The translations under genes and the position numbers were made by a program. A DNA stretch of 64,000 nucleotides from Tetmemena sp. SeJ-2015 (Eukaryota; Ciliophora; Spirotrichea; Sporadotrichida; Oxytrichidae): contig JAJKFJ010022091.1 in the NCBI GenBank assembly GCA_027382625.1, positions 62,001 to 126,000 on the forward strand, written 5' to 3'. This document shows, in pieces, positions 1 to 9,437 of the stretch; within the stretch, counting starts at the first letter, position 1; the number at the start of each line of letters is the position of its first letter. Under the pieces are notes generated by a model. The model worked only from the letters and a program-made list of their open reading frames with translations. It had not been told where the DNA came from and did not search any database.

Positions 1-1656
1 CTTAAAGTAGTAGTGGTGGGAACTTAGGAAGGAGTTGTCGATTAGTTATAAACCCCTCCGTTCGTTATATTAGGGAATGGATTCTAGAATACAGAGTAAC
101 TTGTAGGCTTAACCTTCTCCTTGGGGTTATTGTATCTGACTGACCCATAATAGTCGTAGCGCTTATGCTCCGCTTTTCCAGGCCCTAGAGAAAAGTCTGC
201 TCCTCTACTCAAAACTTTAAGAGACTAAATCTACTACTCCTTTGTCAAGTAGACTTAAGTTCCTGCTCCTATTTTATCATGCATGAGAGAAGTTGCTGAG
301 AAGTCTGAGAATTCAAACCCACTTTTAGTCCCAGGCTTTTCCTCTTTCAAAGTGCCTGGACGGTAACTTAATCCTAGCTTATCAGTTTTCCCAGTTCCTG
401 GGCCTGTCGAAGCTTAGCTGACGTTCTTTGGATAGCCACTTTTAAAGCTATGAGTGGAGCCTATGTTCCTATCTGTAGCTTCATCTCCTCCCACAATTTT
501 TCCATCAGTCTGAGTTATAATGTCATTACTTACTACCAGGCCCATCTTCTTCCTCGCTAATATAAAGCAATAATTAAGAGAGCTATTTCATCTAATTCTT
601 CCAAGTCTTCATCTCTGGTATCTTTTTTCAATGGAGCTCCAAATAGCTCTTGGACTTTTCTAAAGAAAATTATAATAAATAGTGGAAGGATTAAAAGCAA
701 CTAATTTTAATTAAATTTGGACTACTATTAATTTTAAGAAATATAGCTATAAGTTGATACTCCTTGTAAGTTTAAGGAATAGCAGTTCTTAGATTAGCAG
801 CTGCAAGCGTTCTAGGGTTAACAGCCTTTGCATTATGATACATTACAGGATCATCATCTGGGGGAGCATTCAAATTAGGAACTTTAATGGGACCGTATGG
901 CCTACTTGCAAGAGTAAATTTCATACTGATTCAAATAATTAATAAATTGGTATTGAGCGTCATTATAAGAATTGAACTGCTTATTGCTGTAGAAGTGTCG
1001 GTTATTCATGTCATCCTCATAGTCCCATTCCCTATCACCTCTCTCATTATTCTAGAGACCTTTGATAGTAGCTTCTCCGAGGTTAGGAATCTGGAAATTA
1101 TTTATACCTCTTACATCAACCCAGTTGAGCATTCTGTTATTGTCTTTCTCCTTCTTTGCCATCTCTAACATTTTCTTTCTCAAAGCTTTATCAGGTGGCA
1201 GTCTCGACCATCCCTTGAACTTCTTACCCTCTTTGTTACTAGTATGAACGGAGAGGATCTTTTCATGCTTCTATTCTTCAGGAGTGGGCACTCGGGGTGG
1301 CGAAGGTATGACTGGAGACCCGGGAGATGGAGGAGTATTTGGTGGTGGGGTTTCAACTTCAATATACTTGTCTCCGTACTTTGACGGCTACAATGAGACA
1401 AATTGATTATTAATTAAGGAAATGAGACTTTTCCAAGTTCAATATCTGGTTTGCTGGGTGGTTTGAGAGAAACTGTCTTGATAGTTGGGGAGTAAATAGG
1501 CTCATCATTGATGGTAACTCTTTTTCAGCTACTTCCCTTATTAAGACGTGAGGATGGAGGTCTGTTCTGGTACTTGAATGAACTCTAAGAAGAATAGTTC
1601 TGTTCATTAGCAGTCGACTTCATCGACATATCGAATTGCTTCAGAATGTTATTCAT
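1..1656 (-). CDS. Unrecognised protein, 3' part beyond the left edge (germline copy with IESs)
   Basis: The gene reads from an ATG at 1656 down to base 1 and leaves the window, so the C-terminus is missing. The frame starts MNNILKQFDMSMKST and continues through a proline-rich stretch (VETPPPNTPPSPGSP) and charged segments (ALRKKMLEMAKKEKDNNRML). A 41-nt GT-AG intron at 1388-1428 keeps frame. A longer intron (GTATCA...TTTAG, about 680-785) and an IES with pointer TAGC (556-585) are needed further down; after them the frame reads DEIARKKMGLVVSND without interruption to base 1. A third frame change near 920-975 fits a 52-nt AT-rich intron or an IES. An in-frame TGA at 1525-1527 is discussed as a finding. 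No family was recognised. The coding assignment is fairly sure, the exact model is not. Confidence 0.6.
556..585 (-). other. IES, pointer TAGC
   Basis: TAGC occurs (as GCTA on the plus strand) at 556-559 and 582-585. Deleting 26 nt changes the frame by two bases and joins EELDEIA to RKKMGLVVS. The removed 22 nt are AT-rich. Confidence 0.75.
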
Positions 1657-1763
1657 GTTTTATGTTATATTTATAATTTCACTGTTTAAAGATGATTATT
1701 CAAAAGATTAAGAAAAATACAAAATTAAGACTTCTTTACATTGCTATACTTTTTCTTGTTTTG

Positions 1764-2491
1764 TCACACTTATTCCAGCTTTCCTTATCTAATTAGGTGC
1801 TCTACCTCGCTCCTTCTGAGTAGAAGAGTGATATTCTTTTATAGATTGACCATTCCACTCTCTGGGAGCATGATCTGCCCGTAGTCATCTGTGCTCCTCA
1901 CTTCAATGAATAGTTCCTTTGGAGGTGCTAAGTCCACAGTAAGATCAATATTGCAGTCAAGGGAAATTGATTTATTGTAGGTGTCGATACTAGACAGATA
2001 CTTCTGATAGTAGTTGATTTCAATAGGAGTCATCCTCTCCTTGAATTGGATTGGTAGCGATTTTCCGCTCTCCCAGGCTATCCTGTGAAAGAACTCCGCT
2101 CTGTAATTTCTAAAGCAAGTTTAAACTTTTTTATTTCTCAACTATGTTTAGAATATACTGTCTCATCTCTGAAATTACTTACAAGTATGCAAGGAGTACT
2201 CTGATATTTCTATTCATGTACTGCATGTCCAAAACGAATTTGGCTTTATTTTCATGGTCATCATCATGGAATTCAGGATCACTATAGCATTAATTTAAGT
2301 AAGAATTGTGATATTTACTTAGTGATGTCCTCTATTCTTTTCCATTCTGCTCTTATCTCGCTGCATACATCCAATACTTTAGCATCCTATTGATAAATTA
2401 AATAAAGAATGAGCTCTACATCAAAAGGAGGGATGCTCTTGCTGTTTCTAAGCTCTTGCAACAGTTTAAGTGCGGTGCTGGTTTCTGCCAT
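1764..2491 (-). CDS. PSF1: GINS complex subunit Psf1
   Basis: Psf1 is one of four subunits of the GINS complex, which binds Mcm2-7 and Cdc45 to form the replicative helicase in the nucleus. The frame starts at ATG 2491 with METSTALKLLQELR-type helical sequence after MA. It contains LLAYLNYRAEFFHRI, which corresponds to the conserved LLAYxYxRLxxI helix. The C-terminal region LTVDLAPPKELFIEVR and the ending HLIRQGKLEQV match the Psf1 B-domain pattern (PPKxLYIEVR and LIRQG). Two GT-AG introns (GTAAATATC...CTATAG and GTAAGTAAT...CTTTAG) are phase-correct. TAA and TAG are read as glutamine; TGA at 1764-1766 is the stop. The length of about 190 residues is normal for the family. No IES is needed, so the gene may be IES-poor here. 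Confidence 0.93.
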
Positions 2492-2588
2492 TCTCAAAAT
2501 ATTTTCACAATTTAATTACCGCCTTCTTTTCAAAATTCAACTCAAAGTCGGCTAATACTTTCAATTAAGTGAAATTATAATCTTAGAA

Positions 2589-3212
2589 ATGAATCAATAA
2601 ATTTAAGTGAGTGAGAACTTTGAGAACATCAAATTTTCCACTAAGAAAAGTGTCGAGCAAGCAGACTACTTCACAAAGGTAAGAATGCTTATCATATTTC
2701 TTCTCTCTCTTATTCTTGAGTATTGAAATCGACATAAATAACTAATTGTTATAGAATCTGTTCTACTTGATGAATGAGATGATCAAAGTCAAATTGGGCT
2801 AAGAGGAAATCAAATCCTAACCTCATAACTAAAACGAGTAAAATTATATAGGGAAAATAATAATTGATGTAGAACAAACGATATGGAAATTATCAAGGAG
2901 AGAGATTTAGAGTAATCATGCCTAAATGCCTTAATGAATTCTTTAGATTGGAGACTCAGATGGGTATTTGCATTCAGACTCTCAAAAAGGAAAAATTTCA
3001 GCTTCTCACAGAATTGGTAAGTTACTTCATATTTTATCTGTGCCTAAATTACTCACTAATTAATGTAGGACTTGCTGAGTGACTAATTAGTCTAAGCAAA
3101 CTACGACAACCCAACCAAATTCAAGGAATATTTCGAGTCCTCAATTCGAGCTGAGGTGGGAGAACAAGATGAGATAACAGAAAGCTTGGGGGAGATTGAC
3201 AACTATCTTTGA
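2589..3212 (+). CDS. Small unrecognised protein with helical/coiled-coil character
   Basis: The frame opens at ATG 2589 (MNQQIQVSENFENIKFSTK) and ends at TGA 3210-3212 after ITESLGEIDNYL. Three introns are supported by GT-AG borders and frame: GTAAGAATGC...TTATAG, a 35-nt GTAAAATTA...GATGTAG, and GTAAGTTACT...AATGTAG. A micro-IES with pointer ATGCCT (2918-2931) is needed to pass from DLEQSCL to NEFFRLETQMG. The middle (LKKEKFQLLTELDLLSDQL) looks like an amphipathic helix. I do not recognise a family. The coherent frame through introns and pointer makes it a real gene. Confidence 0.7.
2918..2931 (+). other. Micro-IES of 2 nt, pointer ATGCCT
   Basis: ATGCCT is at 2918-2923 and again at 2926-2931. 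Deleting 8 nt (one pointer plus AA) restores a single frame through the small gene around it. Confidence 0.75.
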
Positions 3213-3489
3213 ATCAATAATTTAGAACTGCTTTTGATCAAGAATCATTATTCTTTTTTTCTTCACAAAATTGGACTGTTTATCTGCAATTTCGATACGA
3301 GTAGTTGATTAAAATTTGAAATTCAAGTTGTTATTTATTAAATTTAGCATCAATGTCGTTTTTCGATACAAGCCAGAGATTTACCTTTTACTATTTTATT
3401 TTATTAATTTTATTACCTCAGACAAGCAATCCATACAAATTAATGTTTCATCATCATACTTCTAATTGTTTAATTCAATGTGAGCCAAA

Positions 3490-3580
3490 ATGAATACCTT
3501 GTTAACTTTTTTAGTATTAGGGAAGTCCAGCGTCGGCTAGTACAATATCAAAGGTTTCTTCTCTTAAAGAAACCCATCTT
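3490..3580 (+). CDS. Putative first MDS of the Q-rich gene that continues at 5056
   Basis: An open frame begins at ATG 3490 and reads MNTLLTFLVLGKSSVGQYN then IKGFFSQRNPS. It ends in the 16-bp sequence TAAAGAAACCCATCTT (3565-3580), which recurs exactly at 5056-5071. Joining the two copies continues the frame as FFSQRNPSFSQKNQSPNYER. This makes the intervening 1.48 kb, which contains every aquaporin segment, an eliminated segment for this gene. I see no other coding in 3213-3489, which is AT-rich. The assignment rests on the length and exactness of the repeat plus frame continuity. Confidence 0.65.
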
Positions 3581-3766
3581 CAAATATATATTTAGAATAT
3601 ATATTCACGGCTGATACCAAAAATAGAACTGATATGAATTAATGAAGTTATAATATAGGAGGAAAAGGAATCTGTTGCTTTCTTCAATTAAAATTATCTT
3701 CGAAACTACTTCAGATAGAGCGGGAAAATTTAGAATAACAAAATACAAAAAGCAAAAAGTTAGAGG

Positions 3767-4567
3767 TCAGGCTGCGACTTCTCCTGCGGGAGCTGGTGCC
3801 TCCAATTTTTTCAGGGCTCTGTTGTCGAGTTTTATGTGGACTCTGAAAAACAAAGCAGCCAATATTGCACCTATAAGGAATGAGAAGTTCGCATTTGAAA
3901 ACTCATTAGCATATTTAAAGTTTGAAGATGCTCCATTCAAGTCAACTCCATTCAGGAATCCAACTTAGGATTTGAGAAGTCCTGAGCGAGGGCTTATAGA
4001 TGATCAGAAGGTAGGCATAGACCCACACGAATGAGTTTATCATCTCGAGCCAGAGGATCTTAGCGTAGTAGATGTTGCTAAATTGGGAAAAGTAGCGGGT
4101 CGCTCCCACTCCTCCGGCGATTCTCTCACTTGGCCACAGCATGTAACCCTGCACTGGCTCATTGAAAATTAGCAAAATTTAAATGGAAGTGCTTGTATTT
4201 AATTATAAAATTAGATAGGTGTTAAGGATTCCAGCGAAGGCTCCCATCAACTGGAATAGCCAATATAGAAGCAACCTTCCTAGCTGCTTTAGGTACTTGC
4301 CCTCTGAAAGGTAGACTCCTAGGGTGAAGGCTGGGTTGAAATGAGCTCCAGAGACTGTGAAAGCTAGCATCCACATGGTGAAGTAAGCCATCATCCGCAT
4401 CCAGTAGTTGTTGAAACTGAAGTTGAAGGCGTAAACCACTACCCAAGTCCCCAAGAACTCCATAACTAATGCCCTTAATTGATATCTTATTAAATATCAT
4501 TCATTTATCTTTGTTATGCCCTGATTAAATGTAGATATTTGTGATTTTCTGGCACTGAGCTCTCCAT
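3767..4567 (-). CDS. Aquaporin (MIP family), scrambled germline gene, minus-strand MDSs
   Basis: Membrane channel for water or small solutes. On the minus strand the gene starts at ATG 4567 (MESSVPENHKYLHLI). It crosses an IES with pointer AGGGCAT into RALVMEFLGTWVVVYAFNF, the usual MIP first-helix pattern, then carries the first NPA box in SGAHFNPAFTLGVYL. A second IES (pointer CTAATTTT) is followed by NEPVQGYMLWPSERI and continues to YKPSLRT. There the frame must leave to the inverted plus-strand segment at 4740 for the second NPA box. It then returns to minus-strand 3966-3767 for the last helix (FLIGAILAALFFRVHIKLD) and TGA at 3767-3769. About 265 residues are predicted after unscrambling, normal for aquaporins. 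Physical order on the plus strand is last part, first part, middle part (inverted). Confidence 0.9.
4165..4214 (-). other. IES, pointer CTAATTTT, in aquaporin gene
   Basis: The 8-bp repeat is at 4165-4172 and 4207-4214 (as AAAATTAG on the plus strand). Removing 42 nt leaves frame unchanged and joins AGILNTYLI to FNEPVQGYM, deleting a very AT-rich stretch. Confidence 0.85.
4469..4522 (-). other. IES, pointer AGGGCAT, in aquaporin gene
   Basis: AGGGCAT (ATGCCCT on the plus strand) lies at 4469-4475 and 4516-4522. Excision joins MESSVPENHKYLHLIRA to LVMEFLGTW and supplies a proper start codon for the aquaporin. Confidence 0.88.
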
Positions 4568-4739
4568 CGAGCAAGCAATCTTTCGATGAGGAAACAAGAA
4601 ACTTTTATAATTAAAACTAACTTTTTATTCACCTCCTTATATATCGTCCTAATTTGATCAAATCTTCCACCCACTTAGAATAATTATCTTGCTCATGATA
4701 TGATATTTTCATATTTATTGTATCCGCAGGGATGAGGTG

Positions 4740-4931
4740 CTCGCTCAGGACGGTGGATGAGATAATTAAAGGACTAGGAGTAGCTTTGATAGGATATGCA
4801 GTGTTGAGCACCACAGCAGAATCTGGTGGCTGTTTGAATCCTGCTTTAGCTATTTCCCAAGTTAGTTAAACCAGGCTTGTAATAGATCATGAACAATAAT
4901 AATTTAAGAAATCAATTTACCAAGTTGGATT
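4740..4931 (+). CDS. Inverted MDS of the aquaporin gene with the second NPA box
   Basis: The plus strand reads VDEIIKGLGVALIGYAVLS then TTAESGGCLNPALAISQ, a typical loop E / second NPA half. Its left border, CTCGCTCAGGAC at 4740-4751, is identical to the minus-strand end of the first aquaporin block (reverse complement at 3979-3990). Joining there reads KPSLRT-VDEIIK in one frame. Its right side ends at AAGTT (4859-4863), shared with minus-strand 3962-3966. Alternatively a 63-nt IES (pointer CCAAGTT, 4857-4926) is removed first and the junction uses AAGTTGGATT (4922-4931 and 3957-3966). Both give the same joined frame, AISQVG-FLNGVDLNG. Confidence 0.88.
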
Positions 4932-5055
4932 GATATTATGATGGTATTGATGGAGCAAGATACGCAAGCACTATCTGGTGTTACATTATCTTCCCTCTTA
5001 TAGGTGCAATACTATTTTCTATTCAAATTATTTCTTTCTAAGATTAAAAATTTTA
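4932..5055 (+). other. Diverged second copy of an aquaporin C-terminal segment
   Basis: Directly to the right of the inverted NPA segment the plus strand reads DGIDGARYASTIWCYIIFP then LIGAILFSIQ in another frame. This resembles the true last segment on the minus strand (NGVDLNGASSNFKYANEF and FLIGAILAALFF) in sequence and order. It may be a paralogous MDS of a second aquaporin gene, or a decayed duplicate left in eliminated DNA. A TGA just upstream breaks its frame. Confidence 0.5.
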
Positions 5056-8000
5056 TAAAGAAACCCATCTTTTTCCTAAAAGAACTAATCTCCAAACTAC
5101 GAGCGCAATTACGGCTCAATGGTTTAGAACTCAGAAGGTAATCGCAAAAGGTTGCAACACAATTCTTCTGAGGGCTAGCTGCTTTCTAATATGCACTTCA
5201 ACAGCACAATCAGATTCCAAGGGTAACTTAGTAATTCAGCCTCTGCGAGTAGACGCTAAAGCTCAAAGCCATTAAATCGGCATATTTAAAACTATTTAAG
5301 CCAGTTGATGGGTACCATGATAAGATAACTCTCCGAAGACTATCGTAGTAGCCTATTACAATTTAAGAGTTGCAGAAAAGGATGAACTTTAAGAACCAAC
5401 TTAAGAAGAGCTCGTTCAAGGCCTTGAACCAAATTAACTAAAACTTACAAACCAAATCATAATAATAGTAGAGGAGAATTTAAGAAGATTAAAAATAAGA
5501 GAAGTCATAAGATGCTTTAAGGTTACAAGAGAGCTCAAGGATATTAGCATAAATAGTTCATTTGGTTTAATAAATTAGGGATATGGAATAAAAAAGGCAA
5601 TTCTCCTCCTAATAAGCAAAGGTTGCGGGCTCAGCAATTAGTTTAGAGCAAAGTAATTATAATCAAAATTAAATGTTATATTTGAGCAAAAGCTGTGAAA
5701 GACAGAGAAAGAATGAACAGGGAGACGATAGTTGCAGTTTTCTCTAACTGAATCAAGATTTGCTAAAGCAATTTCTTCTTACATTTTATTGCTAGATCTT
5801 AAGTGTTTCTCCTAGGATGACCCTTCTCCGTTAGATGAACAAGAAGAATTCTCCAAACTTGAGGAAAGCTTCAAATTTTATAAGTAAAGGCTTTACTTAT
5901 AATGTAAATTGTTTTTTATTAAAATAAAAAAACTTAAGCAAATAAAAAGTTATATTCTCTAAATCTTGGTAATTCTATTTTAAGAAAGAAATAAACGTAT
6001 TTCTAAAGTTTAAAATATAATCCGTATGTATAAAACCATTATATCTTTTGTTTTAAGCTTGAAAATCAGAGACCTTTAGCTAAACGACACTTAAAATATC
6101 ACAAATAACCTTGATAAAAACAAAAGTAGGCAAAATTACTCTACAAGTATTTATTTTAAAATGCTGAGCAGTTTCCAAGAGACAGTTTGGAATATCAAGA
6201 ACCATAGATTATCCAGGAGGATATAAGTCAAGAACCGAATGAAAAAAGTGGTTATACTTAGAATATATCACAAGATATTTCACACGAAGCAGAAGGTGAA
6301 GTAAACAACTTAGGTGGGTGCTAGGAATGCTTTAAAGAAACTCTTTCGCGCATTTAAACAGAGAGACAAGTAATAACTAGAGCCATCCATCTCAACATCA
6401 AAAAGCTTCATGAAAAGCAGGAATACAACTTTTATATTGTCTCTTTAATGGAAGAGAAGAAGTCTTTGGTCAGTTAAAGTGAGAAGCGACTGCTTATGAG
6501 GAGAAACAGCTAAGGTCAGTTGCATTCATCAGAGTCTCTGACTCGTTCATTTAATAGCAATAAGAGTCACAACATTATGGACAATACATACTTCAATTTT
6601 AAGATTATTTCCTTCTTTTTACTTTAAGAAGATTTTAAAACCACAAAATCCAAGTTATAAACTCCCAGACCCAATCAAGGTTTTGAAATCTTCCAGCTCG
6701 GTTGCCTCACTGAATGTGTCTCACAGGAGAAACTCAACCAACTATTTCTCTCAGACTTCCTCCTCTCATTAAAACTCCTTGTATCCCCATCATGTGGCCC
6801 CTGTTGCTCAAATAAATATCAAGCCTAAGAGAAAATAAGTTACCACCAAAAATTAATTAGCAAGTCCTAAAACTTAAACACTAGGTAAACAAGTGGCGCA
6901 AAAATAAGGGGAGAGTCAGGTTGTTATGAAGACCTTTGGGGAGACGCAGTGCACGACTGGATACTCTGAGGCAAACAACTCTAACCATTCATTGCTCATT
7001 CTTAATAGAATAAACTCAGGAGTGCTCAAACCTTAAGACGTCAACTGCCTTCAAGATAAGCAGGGTGAGTCTAATTTTAACCAGAAAATTGTGCAGAGTC
7101 AATTAAGAAGAAGCTCCCCAAGAATTGTTGGAGTTTATAGTCTGCATACTGCTAAGAACTCCCCTTATAAGAAATCGAAGAACTAGACTCTCAAATTGAG
7201 CTTGAAAAGAAACTCTCGTAAAAACTCAAATACAAATTTTGATGATCCAATTGAAGGTGTCAACCACGATATGGGTTAGAAAATTTAAGGATGTATTTTA
7301 TGCTATCTTTAATCTTTTGATTAAAATAAAAGATACCCCTTGATAAGAAATAAATAGTGGATAAGAAAATAAACAACTACATTTTGACTAAGTACGAGAG
7401 TCAAAGCAAGCAAAGCAGCACAGAGAAATTTAAAAAGCAGTAGATGCAAAACTAGGACCTTTAACCGTAGGCTTTAAACCATATTTAGTTGAGATCTGTG
7501 CAGGAGGAGGATCTTGACAAAGATTATGGAAATAATTAGGAATACAGTTCAAGTCAATAGAAAGTAGTTCATAAGTTCAATGTGAATTAGAGCGATTAGA
7601 GCTCAAGTATAACACTTTTCGAGGACTCCAGAATTAAGAAGGAGAAGTTTAATTATACAATTAAATAAATTTAAGCAGAACCAAAAGTATTGCTAATTTA
7701 ATCAAAATATTTATTATGTTCTAAATCATTAAATATGCTCTACTATAAAGCGCAATTTAATTTTTTTGTTTTTTTATGTCTATAATAATCGAGCAAGGCT
7801 AACTTATTTGGAAAAAGACAAAGTCAAGCTAGTTTGGTTGGTTACTCTGGAGCCACAACAACTAGAGTGATAGACATTAAGAAGATTTAAAGCAATATCT
7901 CTACTTCTTAAAAGACTCTTTATAGCTCTCAGAGATTAAATCATAAGTAGCCTTAGTACTACTACTAAGATAAGAGCAAGAAAACTAAGAAGGAGAATTT

Positions 8001-9437
8001 TCTATTAGGAGGGAGTTAAACTTCTAGATTTGAACTTAAGCTAATAAGCACTAACAAAGGCTAATCTCAAAATCAAATTTCTCTATTGTAAAAGAGCAAG
8101 AATGAAAAAGGAGGAGCGACTGCCAATTCTACTTTAATATCAAATTCTGCATTCTCAACTAGTGAAAACTCCTACAGAAATACAGATCAAATTAAGAGAA
8201 ATATGAGCTAGGCATAGCTGTAGATTATGAGCCTGTTTCACAAAAAGACGAAGGAGATTTCCTTTTTTAAATTTTAGCTCCAGAAGCAATAGCCAACTCC
8301 CTATTTCCCCTCTCAAAATTCTGACTCACCTAGAAAATCGGATGTACAATAGTAGCAAATATAACCCTCTAAGTTTGAGTGCAGCACTCCATTGACTAAT
8401 GAAAAGCATTCTGCTCGGCCTTCTATAAGCTACTTATAGCATCCAAGTCTTCATCAGGCCTCTTAAATATCCTAGAAATAAACTTAAGCTCAAAAGCCTG
8501 GTCAACTCTACAATCACAAAAGAAATTAATCTGACTTCATTTAGACCAATAGTAGATCGGTTGGAGCATAAACACTGAGCTTGTCTCTTAGTTAAAGTCA
8601 GCTAACCCTCTCTCAAAACAGGCAGCATCAAGTCTAAAATAGCATCTTAGGATCTAAAGTGCCTCAAGAAAAGACAAGCGCTATAAGTTAAAATAGATCT
8701 TCTTTAAATGCATCCTCATCACAGCCTAACTTATAGAGTGTTGAAAAGATATAAGCAAACTTATATGAACAGGTTTACAAGAAACTAGGCCAGGACAGAA
8801 TGAGGGATATTGCCTAGTTTTAATACTCAATCAATCATAGCTCGGGAAATATTAGTAATATGGTCATTCAAGAGCTATAAAGTAGAGAGGCTAACTAATA
8901 TTAGCCATAACCAAATAGAATCTACAATCAGTAAAATGTGATATGGGAAGCCATCGATTTAGAACCTTCTTCGAATTTATTTAAGAATTAATTTTAAAAG
9001 TGAATGATGACATTAAAGACTCCTCGTTAATTCAATTTCAGAACAATTAGTAGCAAAATTAAAGAGATGCATTATAATATACCGTAACTAAGAATCCTTC
9101 TCGAAAATATAATGAGAAAGATTTGGATTCTTCAGAAAGTCCTATTTATAAAGGAGCATTTACCTTGTAAAAGTTTGAAAGAGAGATGTATGATTCAACT
9201 CCGGAGAGGGAGAATAATTCTTCAAAAAGGGCTCAAGATTAGCAATTCACTTTAAATATTGAAGAGCATTTATAAGAAGCTATAGTTTTTAGAGATTAAA
9301 GTTATAAAATTGTTGCCCTTGAGTTAAAATCGTTTATTCTTGCTTATAATTTCTTTCGATTTCCCTTTAAAAGAAAAGACATATTTCATACTTCCATAAA
9401 TTGTCATTACTTAATAGTAGTAAGAAGCAAAAGATGA
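5056..9437 (+). CDS. Large glutamine/serine-rich protein, main body (many IESs)
   Basis: After the 16-bp junction the frame runs through NYERNYGSMVQNSEGNRKR, an N-terminal helical part (FKALNQINQNLQTKSQQQQR), and a very long Q/S/N-rich tail. TAA and TAG are used heavily as Gln. At least seven IESs break the germline frame: pointers AGC, TTGCTA, AAGCTT, AAAAT, TTTAAGA, AGAAAAT and TAATC, each listed separately. Each removal restores continuous sense. A last change of frame near 8990-9010 is unresolved. After it the frame reads NDDIKDSSLIQFQNN and stays open to TGA 9435-9437; the true stop may lie earlier, before the AT-rich stretch at 9290. No domain was recognised. Low-complexity Q/S/N tails are common in ciliate cytoskeletal and signalling proteins, but function cannot be inferred. 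Confidence 0.75.
5177..5205 (+). other. Probable IES, pointer AGC
   Basis: AGC at 5177-5179 and 5203-5205. Removing 26 nt joins LQHNSSEGQ to HNQIPRVTQQFSL and corrects the frame by two bases. The pointer is short, so this is less certain than its neighbours. Confidence 0.5.
5760..5794 (+). other. IES, pointer TTGCTA
   Basis: TTGCTA at 5760-5765 and 5789-5794. Removing 29 nt joins LQLNQDLL to DLKCFSQDDPSPLDEQEE. Confidence 0.85.
5866..6060 (+). other. IES of 183 nt, pointer AAGCTT
   Basis: AAGCTT at 5866-5871 and 6055-6060 flanks an AT-rich stretch. Removal joins EFSKLEESL to KIRDLQLNDTQNITNN in frame. Confidence 0.85.
6132..6162 (+). other. IES, pointer AAAAT
   Basis: AAAAT at 6132-6136 and 6158-6162. 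Removing 26 nt joins NLDKNKSRQN to AEQFPRDSLEYQEPQ. Confidence 0.8.
6598..6629 (+). other. IES, pointer TTTAAGA
   Basis: TTTAAGA at 6598-6604 and 6623-6629. Removing 25 nt joins HNIMDNTYFNFKK to ILKPQNPSYKLPDPIK. Confidence 0.85.
7278..7370 (+). other. IES, pointer AGAAAAT
   Basis: AGAAAAT at 7278-7284 and 7364-7370. Removing 86 nt joins GVNHDMGQKI to NNYILTKYESQSKQ. Confidence 0.85.
7699..7790 (+). other. IES, pointer TAATC
   Basis: TAATC at 7699-7703 and 7786-7790. Removing 87 AT-rich nt joins AEPKVLLIQS to SKANLFGKRQSQ in the same frame. Confidence 0.75.

Noticed and set aside
3675..3968. 97-codon plus-strand frame
   Set aside because: Antisense to the C-terminal segment of the aquaporin, which has clear homology and a stop.
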